From an uncultured Bacteroidota bacterium (GTDB taxonomy: Bacteria; Bacteroidota; Bacteroidia; Flavobacteriales_D; Crocinitomicaceae): 44,390 nucleotides of DNA. A program made the position numbers and the translations under genes. The stretch covers positions 1-44,390 of the forward strand of contig CALCCB010000139.1 in NCBI GenBank assembly GCA_937899625.1, written 5' to 3'. The first letter of the stretch is position 1. Each line of letters begins with the position of its first letter. Below the pieces are notes generated by a model, which did not search any database, had not been told where the DNA came from, and worked only from the letters and a program-made list of their open reading frames with translations. Of this stretch, positions 9,411 to 19,346 are shown one piece after another.

Positions 9411-10502
9411 CTATTGAAATACACGTACGTAATCAACATACATGGTCTGAGGAAAAACAGATGTTGCATCGGGACTTCCTGGCCAATTACCACCAACTGC
9501 CACGTTAAGAATTAAAAAGAAATTCTCTTGAAACTCGCTTAATTCAGCTGGCGTAATATCTATCTGGCTGTATTGAACATCATCCACTAGCCACTTAATT
9601 GAGTTAGCATCCCAAATAATTGAAAATACATGAAATTCATCCGCAAACTTACCAGCGGCCAATGAGAAATCGTTGCCATATTGTGCATGCCCTGCTTGTT
9701 CCCAATGTGCTGTTCCATATACCGTCCTATCATTAAATCCATCTCCACCGATTAGTTCAACGATATCTATTTCTCCACAAGACGGCCACCCGGTAGATGT
9801 TATATTATCCCCTAACATCCAGATAGCCGGCCAAATACCTTTTGAATAAGGGAGTGCAGCACGAACATCAACCCTTCCATATTTCCATGATTTCAGCCCT
9901 TGTGTTTTCAAACGTGTTGAAGTGTACTCCTGTGAATTGAAGGTTTCTGACTTTGCATGAATTTCTAAATATCCGCTGTTCAACGAATAATTTTGATCTG
10001 TGTAATATTGTAGTTCATTATTCCCCCAACCGGATGATCCAGTACCAATGTCAAATGTCCAATCTGGCGATAAAGTCGTTCCATTGAACTCATCACTCCA
10101 TACCAACGTGTATCCTGGATAAGAAGATGAAGAAACATATCCGGAAGAAGGTGCTCCCGAAGGTGTTTGGTCCACAAAAATTACCACATTTTCAGAACTT
10201 TCAATAAAGTCTAAATGGGTTGTGTTGGCTCTTACCGTAATTTTGTAAGTACCTGACTGAGCAAATGTATAATTTGCAGTACCTGTCTGTGTCTCTACCC
10301 AAACTGTATCCGTAAGATCATAGAATACAATAGTATAGAAGTTTGCATTATCTGCAGAAGCATTGACTGTAACATCGCCACTGGTATGAGAAATATCGAC
10401 CTGCAGATTAGAGGGATCTACAGGATTAGGAACCACTTCATCTTTTACACATGAAGCCGAGATTAGAAGCATTAATGCCAGAAGGGATAGAAGATTTTTC
10501 AT
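9411..10502 (-). CDS. GH16 endo-beta-1,3-glucanase (laminarinase), surface lipoprotein
   Basis: I start at the ATG at 10502 (MKNLLSLLALMLL), 5 bp after the preceding stop, rather than an in-frame ATG at 10535 that overlaps that gene. The protein has 363 residues. The lipobox ends in SASC (C18), followed by VKDE, which fits the K-(D/E)2 surface export signal known from Flavobacteriia. Residues about 25-112 are a PKD-like beta-sandwich. Residues about 130-363 are a GH16 domain with WSDEFNG, GWGNNELQYYT, GIWPAIWML, and the catalytic motif EIDIVE, in which E244 is the nucleophile, D246 assists and E249 is acid/base. The extra residue in this motif is typical of laminarinases. It should cut laminarin at the cell surface into oligosaccharides for SusCD import. 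Laminarinase rather than another GH16 activity is likely but not proven. Confidence 0.93.
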   Translation of the reverse strand: MKNLLSLLALMLLISASCVKDEVVPNPVDPSNLQVDISHTSGDVTVNASADNANFYTIVFYDLTDTVWVETQTGTANYTFAQSGTYKITVRANTTHLDFIESSENVVIFVDQTPSGAPSSGYVSSSSYPGYTLVWSDEFNGTTLSPDWTFDIGTGSSGWGNNELQYYTDQNYSLNSGYLEIHAKSETFNSQEYTSTRLKTQGLKSWKYGRVDVRAALPYSKGIWPAIWMLGDNITSTGWPSCGEIDIVELIGGDGFNDRTVYGTAHWEQAGHAQYGNDFSLAAGKFADEFHVFSIIWDANSIKWLVDDVQYSQIDITPAELSEFQENFFLILNVAVGGNWPGSPDATSVFPQTMYVDYVRVFQ

Positions 10503-10507
10503 TTTAA

Positions 10508-11350
10508 TTATTCGCTTTTTAGTTTCAAATACCACAACAAACCACCTTCATGATGCTTGTACTGCAACTGCATTGTTGTATCTGTCATTTCTAAGATATT
10601 GTATGTTCGAACGCCTGTAAAAAACCCTATGAATGCATTATTCGAAATTGAAATTGAATTTTGGGTTCCTTCGGTTAATTGCCATGATTCATTGAGTTGG
10701 TCTGTGTAGGGTGCCGTGTAATCAAATAAATTCTGGAACGAACCTAGAAAAGTCGAAGAAAGACTATTATGAATGTACACATCTCCATTGGTAATCATGT
10801 CAAATTTGAAGGCGTTCAAATGGAAGACATAACTATCATCATATATTCCGCACCCCGGTTTTTCATTGGGATTTGCTGACCACCATTCAGGAATTGCACC
10901 AGCTGCGCTTTCAGGGTCTGGCCCTACACCAATGTGAGCAACTGCTGCGGAATCAACATGCCAAACTTTGAATCCAGGTCCTGATACACCACCGGTTAAC
11001 ATATTGTAAATTGGGTTGTTCAACAATGATAAATCATCCTGATCAATGGTTATCGTCTGCGTAGAACTAACACTACCACCTTGTCCAAAAACAGTTAGCT
11101 TTACAATGTACGTCCCTGCATATGGATACTCCCCAACTATATTAGCTCCTTGCTTTTTAATTCCATTGCCAAGATCCCAAAGATATTGCTTGTCTTCACT
11201 TGCCGCAGCGAATTCAATAATATTATCACTGGCAGCGGAGACAGCATAAGTGAATTGTGCATCCGCAGAAGTCGGAGCAGATCCCATTATAGGATCCTTT
11301 GTGCAAGAGAACAAAGTAAGGGCGACTATAATAAAAATCGAAATTCTCAT
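10508..11350 (-). CDS. PKD-domain lipoprotein, probable surface glucan-binding protein of the locus
   Basis: The protein has 280 residues. A lipoprotein signal ends in TLFSC (C16), followed by TKDP, which is close to a surface export signal. Residues about 30-105 form a PKD domain (YLWDLGNG, YPYAGTYIVKLTV). Residues about 120-280 form a beta-rich domain (GFKVWHVDSAAVAHIGVGPD, EWWSANPNEKPGCG, GLLWYLKLKS) whose VGPD and WW features faintly recall the glucan-binding-like module of the 4334 gene. Position directly after SusD and before GH16 is that of SusE/SGBP-type proteins, which hold the polysaccharide at the surface. No catalytic motif was recognised. The gap to susD is 10 bp. Function is inferred from position and domain type. 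Confidence 0.75.
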   Translation of the reverse strand: MRISIFIIVALTLFSCTKDPIMGSAPTSADAQFTYAVSAASDNIIEFAAASEDKQYLWDLGNGIKKQGANIVGEYPYAGTYIVKLTVFGQGGSVSSTQTITIDQDDLSLLNNPIYNMLTGGVSGPGFKVWHVDSAAVAHIGVGPDPESAAGAIPEWWSANPNEKPGCGIYDDSYVFHLNAFKFDMITNGDVYIHNSLSSTFLGSFQNLFDYTAPYTDQLNESWQLTEGTQNSISISNNAFIGFFTGVRTYNILEMTDTTMQLQYKHHEGGLLWYLKLKSE

Positions 11351-11360
11351 AACTTAAAAA

Positions 11361-12821
11361 TTAATATCCTGGATTTTGTGACCAAGTGCCTCCAGCCAGG
11401 TCGATCTCAACTTGAGGAATTGGAAATAATTCATGTTTGCCTGGCACGAAGCCTGAAATTTTTGTTGACGCTTGTCCAGTTCGTACAAGATCAAAAAATC
11501 GATGACCCTCACCCGATAATTCAAATCTTCGTTCATTGTATATAACATTCAATGAATTTACCGGAATCCCCTGTATTCCAGCCCTGCTTCTAATTGAATT
11601 GACCAGCTGTTGCGCAGTGGATTGATTACCAAGTTGAAAATTAGCTTCAGCAAGCATTAGAAGCACATCTGCATAGCGAATCACTCTATAGTTAACTGGA
11701 CTTGTCAGGTCATTATCTGGCAATCCTATTTCTCCCTGACGCTTAATGTACTTGTTATTGTAATATCCGGTATGACCGCCTGCGCCTATCGCATAAGAAA
11801 TTGATTCAGGATTTGGCTGAGCGGCAATAAAAGCCTCGATATCTAAAACAGAATATCCTCTTCTTGGGTCTGACGAGTTGAATGCGTTATACAGATCTTG
11901 AGTTGGGAGATTGTAGCTGTTACCATCCCCATAAACTGGACCATTGTATTGCCTAATACCATGAAATCCAGGAGCTGCATTTCCTTCAAGACATATTAAA
12001 CATCCATAACTTCCACCTTCCAATCCTGAATATTCAATATCAAAAACTGTCTCAGAATTATTTTCATTCGAAACTGAAAATAATTGTTCATAATCACTGA
12101 TCAAAGCATAAACACCACTGTTTTTAACTTCGTTCAAGGTATTAGCCGCTTCTGAATATTTTCCCTGATATAAATATGCTTTACCTAAGAGTGCTAAAGC
12201 TGCTCCTTTGGAAGCTTTTCCTTTGACTGATGATGTCCATGGTAATACGGATGCTGCATAGATCAGATCATCCTCTATCTGAGCATACACCTCTGAAGCT
12301 GGAGATCTTGGAATATTTCTTGCCTCTTCTATTCCTATTCTTTTATCAATGATTAAAGGAACATCTCCAAAGAATTTTACCAGTTCAAAGTAGTAATACG
12401 CTCTCAAAAAACGTGCTTCAGCAATCAATTCTCCTTTCCCCGGAAAATCAATTTTATCCTTGTTTTCCATGATGTAATTCACTCGAGTGATTCCAGCATA
12501 ATTCCAACGAAAAATATTTCGAAGCTCATTATTCACAGCCCCATGTGACATTGCATCGATTTGATGAAGGCCTTGAGAGTCATTTACACTTTCTCCTCCC
12601 GCAATAGAGTTGTCGGATGCTATTTCACCAATCCAGAGTGATAAAAATGATCCCTGCAAAAGATCATACGCCCCGACTAATGCACGTTCATAATCTTCCT
12701 TCGTCTCAAAGAAGTTTTCCGCATCTTGGGTATAAGGCGGATCAACATTCAGGAATTTTTCACATCCAGAAAAGATGACCCCAAATAATCCGATAGTAAC
12801 GATAAGTATTCCCTTCTTCAT
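11361..12821 (-). CDS. susD: SusD/RagB-family nutrient-binding outer-membrane lipoprotein
   Basis: I start at the ATG at 12821 (MKKGILIVTIGLFGVIFSGC, C20 lipidated), one base after the susC stop; the longer open frame to 12926 would overlap susC deeply. The protein has 486 residues. SusD hallmarks are CEKFLNVDPPYTQDAENFF, YERALVGAYDLL, EARFLRAYYYFELVKFFGDVPLI, KGAALALLGKAYLYQGKY, the C-terminal VNYRVIRYADVLLMLAEA, and NERRFELSGEGHRFFDLVRTG. SusD caps the SusC pore and binds the incoming oligosaccharide. Together with GH16 and GH3 downstream the cargo is most likely beta-1,3-gluco-oligosaccharides. Confidence 0.95.
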   Translation of the reverse strand: MKKGILIVTIGLFGVIFSGCEKFLNVDPPYTQDAENFFETKEDYERALVGAYDLLQGSFLSLWIGEIASDNSIAGGESVNDSQGLHQIDAMSHGAVNNELRNIFRWNYAGITRVNYIMENKDKIDFPGKGELIAEARFLRAYYYFELVKFFGDVPLIIDKRIGIEEARNIPRSPASEVYAQIEDDLIYAASVLPWTSSVKGKASKGAALALLGKAYLYQGKYSEAANTLNEVKNSGVYALISDYEQLFSVSNENNSETVFDIEYSGLEGGSYGCLICLEGNAAPGFHGIRQYNGPVYGDGNSYNLPTQDLYNAFNSSDPRRGYSVLDIEAFIAAQPNPESISYAIGAGGHTGYYNNKYIKRQGEIGLPDNDLTSPVNYRVIRYADVLLMLAEANFQLGNQSTAQQLVNSIRSRAGIQGIPVNSLNVIYNERRFELSGEGHRFFDLVRTGQASTKISGFVPGKHELFPIPQVEIDLAGGTWSQNPGY

Positions 12822-12822
12822 A

Positions 12823-15800
12823 TTAAAATGCAATTTGTAATCCAACCATGTACGACTTTGCCTGCGGGTATAAACCATAATCCACACCTGCTGCCAATAC
12901 ACCTGCTGACCCAATGTCTGGATCAAAACCTTGATATTTCGTTAATGTGAATAGATTATTCGCAGAAACGTACACTCTCAAGTTTTCAGTTTTCATTTTC
13001 TTCAATATCTTCTTTGGCAACTTATAGCCCAATTGAATGTTCTTCATTCTTAAGAATGATCCATCCTCCACAAAATAGGACGAAAAGACTGTGTTTCTCG
13101 TTGGTTCGGTAGTCACTCTCGGATGCTCATTTGTGCTTCCTGGTCCTGTCCAACGATCTATTATATAACCCAATTGATTCGCATAAGGTTGTTGTCTTTC
13201 AAAGTTTCGGATGATCTCCTGACCTATAACAGCATAGAAATTTGCCGATAAGTCGAATGCCTTGTATTTCATATTTAGAGCAAGACCCATTGTGAAATCA
13301 GGAATTGGAGAACCTAAATTCGTTTTATCTGAATCGTCGTTAAAATTGATGATCCCATCGCCGTTCTGATCGACAAAACGAATATCTCCAGGTTTTGCCC
13401 CTTCCTGATATACGGCAGCATTATCAATCTCTTCCTGAGTTTGGAAAATTCCATCCATTTCATAACCAAAGAAATAGCCGATTTCATATCCCTGCTCGAA
13501 TCGTGTAGCAATATCACCACCAACCCCGAAGCTTGCTCCCGGAATATAATCTACTCCCTCCGGAACACTCATAACGACGTTATTTACCATGGTATACGTA
13601 AAGTTGAACCCTGTTACAAAATCCTTTTTGGTATCAGTTGTGTAGCCTAAGTCGAATTCAAATCCTTTGTTACTTACATCACCAGCATTGATGATCGGTG
13701 GATAACCACCGGGGCCGTATGAACCAAGAATTGCTGTAACCTCAGGTTGGAATAAAAGATCGAAAGTATTCTTGATGAAATAATTTGCGGTAAAATCAAT
13801 GTTCTTTAAAAACGTTAGATCCACACCTACATTGAACTGGCGTGTTGTCTCCCATTTTAAATCCGGGTTAGCTGGTCTTCCAATTGCCACTCCCTGTGTG
13901 ATGACATCGTCAAATACATAAACTCCTTCGCCATTCAGTAAGGCTCTGTATGCGAAATTTGGAATTTGATCATTCCCTGAAATACCATAGCTCATTCTGA
14001 TCTTGAACAAGTCGATCCACTTCGGTTTGAAAAAGTCTTCGTCAGACAATAGCCATGCTCCCGAAACAGTAGGGAAAAACCCATATCGACTGTTCTGACC
14101 AAATTTACTTGATCCATCCCTTCTCAAAATAGCGGAGAATAAATATTTGTATTTATAAGAGTATTCAGCTCTTAAAAATGCCGACAGTAATCTTTCGGTG
14201 AATTCCCATGAACCTGTGTTGTTCAGGTACCCACCATCGGCAGTATTTGCAGAAATATCAGCATACTCTATTGAGTTGTTCGGAATATTAAATGCTGTCC
14301 CGTTAAGAGATTCTCCTCTCCTTTGGAATATACTAATACCTCCTGTTCCCTTCACACGATGAACAGAATCAAAAATCTTATCATAATTCAAATAACTCTC
14401 ATAGGTGAGGTCTGTGAAAGATGATCTTTCTTCATACACAGCCGCACCCCTTTCAATAAACACATCTTCAGCAATCTCTACTAATGGAGACTCAAGATTA
14501 GCATTCAATGCAGTGTTTGCATACTTACCATCCCCATACCATACCAATGGAGAAAACACTTTCGTGTTCACCTGAGCATAATTATAGTTGAATCTATTCG
14601 TAAAAGTTAAATGATCGTTGAAGGTATAAACGAGCTCTTCCTTACCTACAAATTTATTCGCAATGCTCCCATTGTATTGATTGTTGATTTGAGCAATTGG
14701 ATTAATGATGTCACTAACTTCTTCAAGGTAAGAATAATTACCGTCCGGTGTGTGAACGGGTTCATCTGGGAATGCATTAATGGTATTGTATAAAACTGAT
14801 CCAATTCCATTCTCCGGTAACGTACTGCGAAAATCATTTGAGTAAAGGAATACAGAATTGAAATCCATTTTCTTCGAAAGTTCAGTCTGGAAGTTCAATC
14901 GAGCATTGTAACGAGAGAAATTAGCTTTCTCTCCACCAACTATTCCTGTCTGATCAAAATAACCTAAACCAAGAGAATATTTGGTGGTATTTGTTCCACC
15001 AGTCAAACTAATATTATGACTTTGTACAGGAGTTCTTTGAAAAACTGAATCCTGCCAATTTGTTCCCTCTCCTAATTCAGTATTAACATATGGCATAGGC
15101 TGACCACCCAATCCAAACATTTCATTCTTTATTACTGCATATTCTCTTGCGTTTAACAAGTCCAGTCTTTTAGCGGTCGTCTGAATTCCGTAATACCCGT
15201 TGTATTCTACTCTTGGTTTGGCATTGATCCTTCCTTGTTTTGTTTCTACAATGATGACCCCGTTTGCAGCACGAACTCCATAGATTCCAGCTGTCGCGTC
15301 TTTCAGTACATTGATCGATTTAATATCCGCAGGATTCAATGCGTTCAATCCTTCTGAATCATATACGACACCATCAACCAGAATCAACGGATCATTATCA
15401 CCAAACGTAGAGAGCCCTCTTATTCGAATGTTTGCGCTTCCTCCAGGAGAACCTGAATTGGTACTGATCGTAACCCCGGATACTTGTCCTTGAAGTGCCT
15501 GATCCATTCTGGAGACGTTCATTTTTTCAACATCATCGCCCTGCACTTTAGAAGTTGCACCGGTAAATTCTTTGCTTTTCGCTTCACCATATCCAACAAC
15601 AACTACCTCTTCAAGATCCTGTGCCTCCGAAATCAAAACGACATCCAACTTTGTATTTGATCCTATAAGGCTTTCATACCTTTGGTAACCGATGAAATAG
15701 AAAGAGATTGTATCTGTTTCTGATACTCCCTCAAGCACATACTTTCCATCAAAATCGGTTTTTGTACCCTTGTTCTTGCTTTTTACGCTAACTGTAACAA

Positions 15801-15906
15801 ATGGCATTGCTTCACCTTTTTCATTGGTGACAGTACCACTAACATTGATTTGTGACTGAACAGTGAATGAACATACCAGTACAAAATAGATCAGTATTTG
15901 TCTCAT
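12823..15906 (-). CDS. susC: SusC/RagA-family TonB-dependent outer-membrane transporter
   Basis: The protein has 1027 residues. It starts with a signal peptide (MRQILIYFVLVCSFTVQSQ), then a carboxypeptidase-regulatory-like domain (about 21-95: VSGTVTNEKGEAMPFVTVSV, TDFDGKYVL), a TonB box (LEEVVVVGYG), and a plug domain (about 115-230: ALQGQVSGV, NIRIRGLSTFG, PLILVDGV, AGIYGVRAANGVIIVETKQG). The remainder is the beta-barrel, ending in YMVGLQIAF with a terminal phenylalanine as usual for outer-membrane barrels. It imports oligosaccharides with TonB energy. It is the first gene of the glucan operon; the 57 bp in front hold the -7 box and inverted repeat at 15925-15960. No terminator separates it from gap, so read-through from the Entner-Doudoroff operon is also possible. 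Confidence 0.96.
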   Translation of the reverse strand: MRQILIYFVLVCSFTVQSQINVSGTVTNEKGEAMPFVTVSVKSKNKGTKTDFDGKYVLEGVSETDTISFYFIGYQRYESLIGSNTKLDVVLISEAQDLEEVVVVGYGEAKSKEFTGATSKVQGDDVEKMNVSRMDQALQGQVSGVTISTNSGSPGGSANIRIRGLSTFGDNDPLILVDGVVYDSEGLNALNPADIKSINVLKDATAGIYGVRAANGVIIVETKQGRINAKPRVEYNGYYGIQTTAKRLDLLNAREYAVIKNEMFGLGGQPMPYVNTELGEGTNWQDSVFQRTPVQSHNISLTGGTNTTKYSLGLGYFDQTGIVGGEKANFSRYNARLNFQTELSKKMDFNSVFLYSNDFRSTLPENGIGSVLYNTINAFPDEPVHTPDGNYSYLEEVSDIINPIAQINNQYNGSIANKFVGKEELVYTFNDHLTFTNRFNYNYAQVNTKVFSPLVWYGDGKYANTALNANLESPLVEIAEDVFIERGAAVYEERSSFTDLTYESYLNYDKIFDSVHRVKGTGGISIFQRRGESLNGTAFNIPNNSIEYADISANTADGGYLNNTGSWEFTERLLSAFLRAEYSYKYKYLFSAILRRDGSSKFGQNSRYGFFPTVSGAWLLSDEDFFKPKWIDLFKIRMSYGISGNDQIPNFAYRALLNGEGVYVFDDVITQGVAIGRPANPDLKWETTRQFNVGVDLTFLKNIDFTANYFIKNTFDLLFQPEVTAILGSYGPGGYPPIINAGDVSNKGFEFDLGYTTDTKKDFVTGFNFTYTMVNNVVMSVPEGVDYIPGASFGVGGDIATRFEQGYEIGYFFGYEMDGIFQTQEEIDNAAVYQEGAKPGDIRFVDQNGDGIINFNDDSDKTNLGSPIPDFTMGLALNMKYKAFDLSANFYAVIGQEIIRNFERQQPYANQLGYIIDRWTGPGSTNEHPRVTTEPTRNTVFSSYFVEDGSFLRMKNIQLGYKLPKKILKKMKTENLRVYVSANNLFTLTKYQGFDPDIGSAGVLAAGVDYGLYPQAKSYMVGLQIAF

Positions 15907-15924
15907 ACTTTTAAGTTGTAGGAA

Positions 15925-15960
15925 CGAATATAATTAATTATTTTACTATTTACAATAAGT
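15925..15960 (-). promoter_or_regulatory. susC promoter with inverted-repeat operator
   Basis: On the minus strand ACTTATTGT (15952-15960), a 7-nt spacer and the arm AAAATAATT (15936-15944, 7 of 9 positions of the ideal arm) are followed by AAT and then TATATTCG (15925-15932), one base off the Bacteroidota -7 consensus TAnnTTTG. The spacing from operator to -7 box is identical to that at zwf. The ATG is at 15906. The operator covers the place where a -33 box would be. Confidence 0.8.
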
Positions 15961-15963
15961 CAA

Positions 15964-16977
15964 TTAAATCAAACTTTTTCCATGCACATATTGAATCAAA
16001 TCCAGCAACTTGTTTGAATAACCTGCTTCATTGTCATACCACGAAACAATTTTGACAAAATCATCCCCTAACATCATACCGGCATTCGCATCAAAAATGG
16101 AAATCCTTTTATCTCCGATGAAGTCTGATGAAACAACAGGTTCTTCAGTATAACCTAAAACGCCCGATAATTTTTTTTCAGATGCTTCTTTCATGGATTT
16201 CTTGATTTCATCATACGTCGTTGGTTTTTTTAAATTAACTGTAAAGTCGATCAATGAAACATTCGATACAGGAACTCGAAAGGAAGTTCCGGTGAGACAA
16301 CCGTTCAATTCTGGTATAATTTTACCAATTGCAGCAGCCGCTCCGGTAGTGGATGGAATAATATTTTGAAACGCACCCCTTCCTCCTCTCCAATCTTTAT
16401 TTGACGGACTATCAATTGGTTTTTGAGTTGCGGTAACAGCATGCACAGTTGACATTAAGCCAGACTTTATCCCAAAATTCTCATTTAAAACAAAAGCTAT
16501 GGGTGCTAAACAATTCGTCGTGCAGGATGCATTTGAAATAATGTTTATTTCACCACTATAATTGTGATGGTTAACACCCATTACATACAAAGGTGTATCG
16601 TCTTTAGGGGGGGCTGACATAATAACTTTTCGAGCACCAGCGATCAAATGCTCATTTGCTTTTTCTGACGTAAGATTTACACCTGTAGATTCAACAACAT
16701 AATTTACTCCTACTTCTCCCCAACCAATTTCTCTGGCTTCCCTTTTGTTGGTAATCCTAATCCTATTACCATTGTAAAACAAATCCCCATTGACACTCTC
16801 TATTACTCCTTCAAGCAAACCATGAGTTGAGTCATATTTGAGCATGTATGCTAAATAATCAGCATCATATAAATCATTTATCGCGCAAATTTCAATTTTT
16901 GGGTTATTCACGGCAGCGCGAAAAACCATTCGGCCAATTCGACCAAATCCGTTTATACCTATTCTTACTTTTTCCAT
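15964..16977 (-). CDS. gap: Glyceraldehyde-3-phosphate dehydrogenase
   Basis: The protein has 337 residues, full length. The Rossmann motif is [16 protein letters not shown]35 in AINDLYDAD fits NAD preference. The catalytic cysteine is C152 in [14 protein letters not shown], with H179 in STVHAVT. Other conserved stretches are [20 protein letters not shown] and [12 protein letters not shown]. It turns glyceraldehyde-3-phosphate into 1,3-bisphosphoglycerate with NADH production. As last gene of the Entner-Doudoroff operon it takes up one of the two products of KDPG aldolase. It starts 3 bp after the eda stop. Many Bacteroidota carry more than one gap gene; whether this is the main one cannot be told here. 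Confidence 0.96.
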   Translation of the reverse strand: MEKVRIGINGFGRIGRMVFRAAVNNPKIEICAINDLYDADYLAYMLKYDSTHGLLEGVIESVNGDLFYNGNRIRITNKREAREIGWGEVGVNYVVESTGVNLTSEKANEHLIAGARKVIMSAPPKDDTPLYVMGVNHHNYSGEINIISNASCTTNCLAPIAFVLNENFGIKSGLMSTVHAVTATQKPIDSPSNKDWRGGRGAFQNIIPSTTGAAAAIGKIIPELNGCLTGTSFRVPVSNVSLIDFTVNLKKPTTYDEIKKSMKEASEKKLSGVLGYTEEPVVSSDFIGDKRISIFDANAGMMLGDDFVKIVSWYDNEAGYSNKLLDLIQYVHGKSLI

Positions 16978-16980
16978 TAA

Positions 16981-17541
16981 TTATTTTATTACCCAACTGC
17001 CTCCAACCGAAATGACATTATCCAAGGAAAGGTATTCTTGATGATTACTTTCATTTATTCCTCCTGTAGGACAAAATTTAACTTCATTAAAAACTGACCC
17101 ATACGATTTTAAGGCTTCAATACCTCCATATAGATTAGCAGGGAAAAACTTGAAATACCTCCAACCGATCTCCATACCACGAATTATTTCACTTGGAGTT
17201 GCGACTCCCGGAATAAATGGGATTCCGCTATGTTCAAGATTTTGAACCATTGTAGATGTCAAACCCGGACTTACCATGAAGGCCACCCCCATATCTACGC
17301 ATTTATTGATCTGTTGAACTGAAATTACCGTTCCAACACCGACATCCATGCTTTTGCCATACCTCTTTTTAAATTCAGCGATTGCTTCCCAGGCATAAGG
17401 AGTTCTAAGTGTAATTTCAATACAAGTGATGCCCTTGGCACTGAGGGCAGAATAGACTTTATCTATTTCACTTTCCTCATGGATCGAAACAACCGGAATG
17501 ATCGGATTGCGTTCAAGAATATCAAGTATATTATTCTGCAT
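16981..17541 (-). CDS. eda: KDPG aldolase, short C-terminus
   Basis: The protein has 186 residues. It cleaves 2-keto-3-deoxy-6-phosphogluconate to pyruvate and glyceraldehyde-3-phosphate. E42 (CIEITLRT) and the Schiff-base lysine K131 (WRYFKFFPA) are present, with the phosphate-binding PTGGI and GGSW near the end. The usual length is about 205-225 residues: this copy stops right after GGSWVIK, so the C-terminal helix of about 20 residues is missing. The stop is followed after 3 bp by the gap start. The gene sits 5 bp after edd. The hydroxyketoglutarate aldolase activity often found in this family cannot be excluded. Confidence 0.93.
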   Translation of the reverse strand: MQNNILDILERNPIIPVVSIHEESEIDKVYSALSAKGITCIEITLRTPYAWEAIAEFKKRYGKSMDVGVGTVISVQQINKCVDMGVAFMVSPGLTSTMVQNLEHSGIPFIPGVATPSEIIRGMEIGWRYFKFFPANLYGGIEALKSYGSVFNEVKFCPTGGINESNHQEYLSLDNVISVGGSWVIK

Positions 17542-17546
17542 AATTT

Positions 17547-19346
17547 TTAAAATAGACTCGCCCCACTTTCGCTACTGCTAATCAGGGTTCTTAGTTTTGT
17601 AAACAATTCTCTACCATGACTTTCATGGACATAAGGTACAATTCGAGTCGCTCTATTATCGAACCCTTTCTCTAAACACTCAACCACTCCATTTTCAGCA
17701 TCCAATCGGATAAGATCACCTGTTTGAATTTTTGAAATGTTTCCACCCTCTGAAGCCTCCGGATATAAATGAATGGCCGAAGGAACTTTTCCAGAAGCAC
17801 CAGACATTCGGCCATCCGTAACAAGTCCAACTTTATACCCTCTTTTCATTAGAATTGTCAGAGAAGGCGTCAATTTATGCAGCTCCGGCATACCTTTGTG
17901 CTTTGGACCCTGAAAAGGGATCACCGCAATAAAATCCTTATTTAACTCATCATTTTTAAATGCCTTAATAAGGTCATCCTGATCATCAAAGACAATTGCC
18001 TCTGCTTCTACAATAAGATTTTCGGGATCCACGGCTGATGTCTTTATTACTGAAGTACCAATGTTTCCTTTAAGAACTTTTATTCCTCCAGTAGGAGAAA
18101 ACGGATTCTTCACAGAACGCAGAATACTCTCATTCAAAGATTGTTCAGACCCATTTACAAATTCCAGTTCACCGTTAATTATTTTCGGTTCCTTGGTGTA
18201 AGAGTTTAACCCTTTTCCTTTCACTGTCATTACGTCCTCATGTAACAATCCACTTTCCAATAATGTTCTTATCAGGTATCCCATTCCTCCTGAAGCATGA
18301 AAGTGATTTACATCTGCTGCACCATTTGGATAGATTCTACAGAGTAATGGCACTATCTCCGACAACTCTGAAAAATCATCCCAGTCGATAATAATTCCGG
18401 CCGCTTTAGCGATAGCGGGTATATGCAATGTATGATTCGTTGAACCACCCGTAGCGAGTAATCCAATAATACCATTTACAATCGTTTTTTCATTGACTAG
18501 AAATCCAATTGTATGTTCTAAACTTTTCTGATTGATGTTATTGACAAGTGTACTTACCGCTTCCTTATTCAAGGCATTTCTCAAATCGGTTCCAGGATTT
18601 ACAAAACTACTTCCAGGCAATTGTAAACCCATGATCTCCATGAGCATTTGATTGGAGTTGGCAGTTCCATAAAAAGTACAAGTTCCAGGAGAATGGTATG
18701 AATCAGATTCTCCTTTTAACAACTCTTCTCTTCCTATCTTCCCTTCAGCGAACAACTGTCTGATCCTCGCTTTTTCTTCATTTGGTATTCCGCTTTCCAT
18801 AGGCCCTCCCGGAACAAAAATTCCTGGCAAATGGCCAAAACTTAAATTACCAATCATTAAACCCGGAACAATTTTGTCACAAATCCCCAGGTTCATTGAA
18901 CCATCAAACATATCATGGGACAACGCAATAGCAGTCGAGAATGCAATCACATCTCTACTCAACAGAGAAAGGTCCATCCCTTCTTTTCCCTGAGTGACTC
19001 CATCACACATTGCAGGAGTCGCTCCTGCCACCTGCAAAGTAGCATTGCATTCATTGGCAAATTTCCTTAATAGTTTAGGATAATCCTCGTAGGTTTTATG
19101 AGCGGATAGCATATCATTGTATGCAGTAACTAATCCGATATTTGGAAGCTTACCTTCAGCGATTGTATTTTTATCCTTTTCACCACATCCCGCAAAACCA
19201 TGCGCCAGATTGCCACAAGACAATTCTGATCTGTATGAAAGAGGTTTGAAATTACTCTCTATTTTTTTTAAATAGTTATTCCTTTCTTTCTCTGACCTTG
19301 ATCGGATCCTATCTGTTATCTCTTCAATTTTTCTATTTATCTGCAT
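17547..19346 (-). CDS. edd: 6-phosphogluconate dehydratase
   Basis: The protein has 599 residues, close to the normal 600-608. It belongs to the IlvD/Edd family. Three cysteines expected to hold the iron-sulfur cluster are seen: C114 ([12 protein letters not shown]), C156 ([10 protein letters not shown]) and C223 ([15 protein letters not shown]). The last motif and [13 protein letters not shown] mark it as Edd rather than dihydroxyacid dehydratase. The C-terminal [20 protein letters not shown] is conserved. It converts 6-phosphogluconate to KDPG. Its start overlaps the pgl stop by 14 bp. Confidence 0.96.
   Translation of the reverse strand: MQINRKIEEITDRIRSRSEKERNNYLKKIESNFKPLSYRSELSCGNLAHGFAGCGEKDKNTIAEGKLPNIGLVTAYNDMLSAHKTYEDYPKLLRKFANECNATLQVAGATPAMCDGVTQGKEGMDLSLLSRDVIAFSTAIALSHDMFDGSMNLGICDKIVPGLMIGNLSFGHLPGIFVPGGPMESGIPNEEKARIRQLFAEGKIGREELLKGESDSYHSPGTCTFYGTANSNQMLMEIMGLQLPGSSFVNPGTDLRNALNKEAVSTLVNNINQKSLEHTIGFLVNEKTIVNGIIGLLATGGSTNHTLHIPAIAKAAGIIIDWDDFSELSEIVPLLCRIYPNGAADVNHFHASGGMGYLIRTLLESGLLHEDVMTVKGKGLNSYTKEPKIINGELEFVNGSEQSLNESILRSVKNPFSPTGGIKVLKGNIGTSVIKTSAVDPENLIVEAEAIVFDDQDDLIKAFKNDELNKDFIAVIPFQGPKHKGMPELHKLTPSLTILMKRGYKVGLVTDGRMSGASGKVPSAIHLYPEASEGGNISKIQTGDLIRLDAENGVVECLEKGFDNRATRIVPYVHESHGRELFTKLRTLISSSESGASLF

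Noticed and set aside
12822-12926. Longer N-terminus of SusD starting at 12926
   Set aside because: It would overlap susC by over 100 bases and hide the lipoprotein signal; the ATG at 12821 gives a normal SusD.
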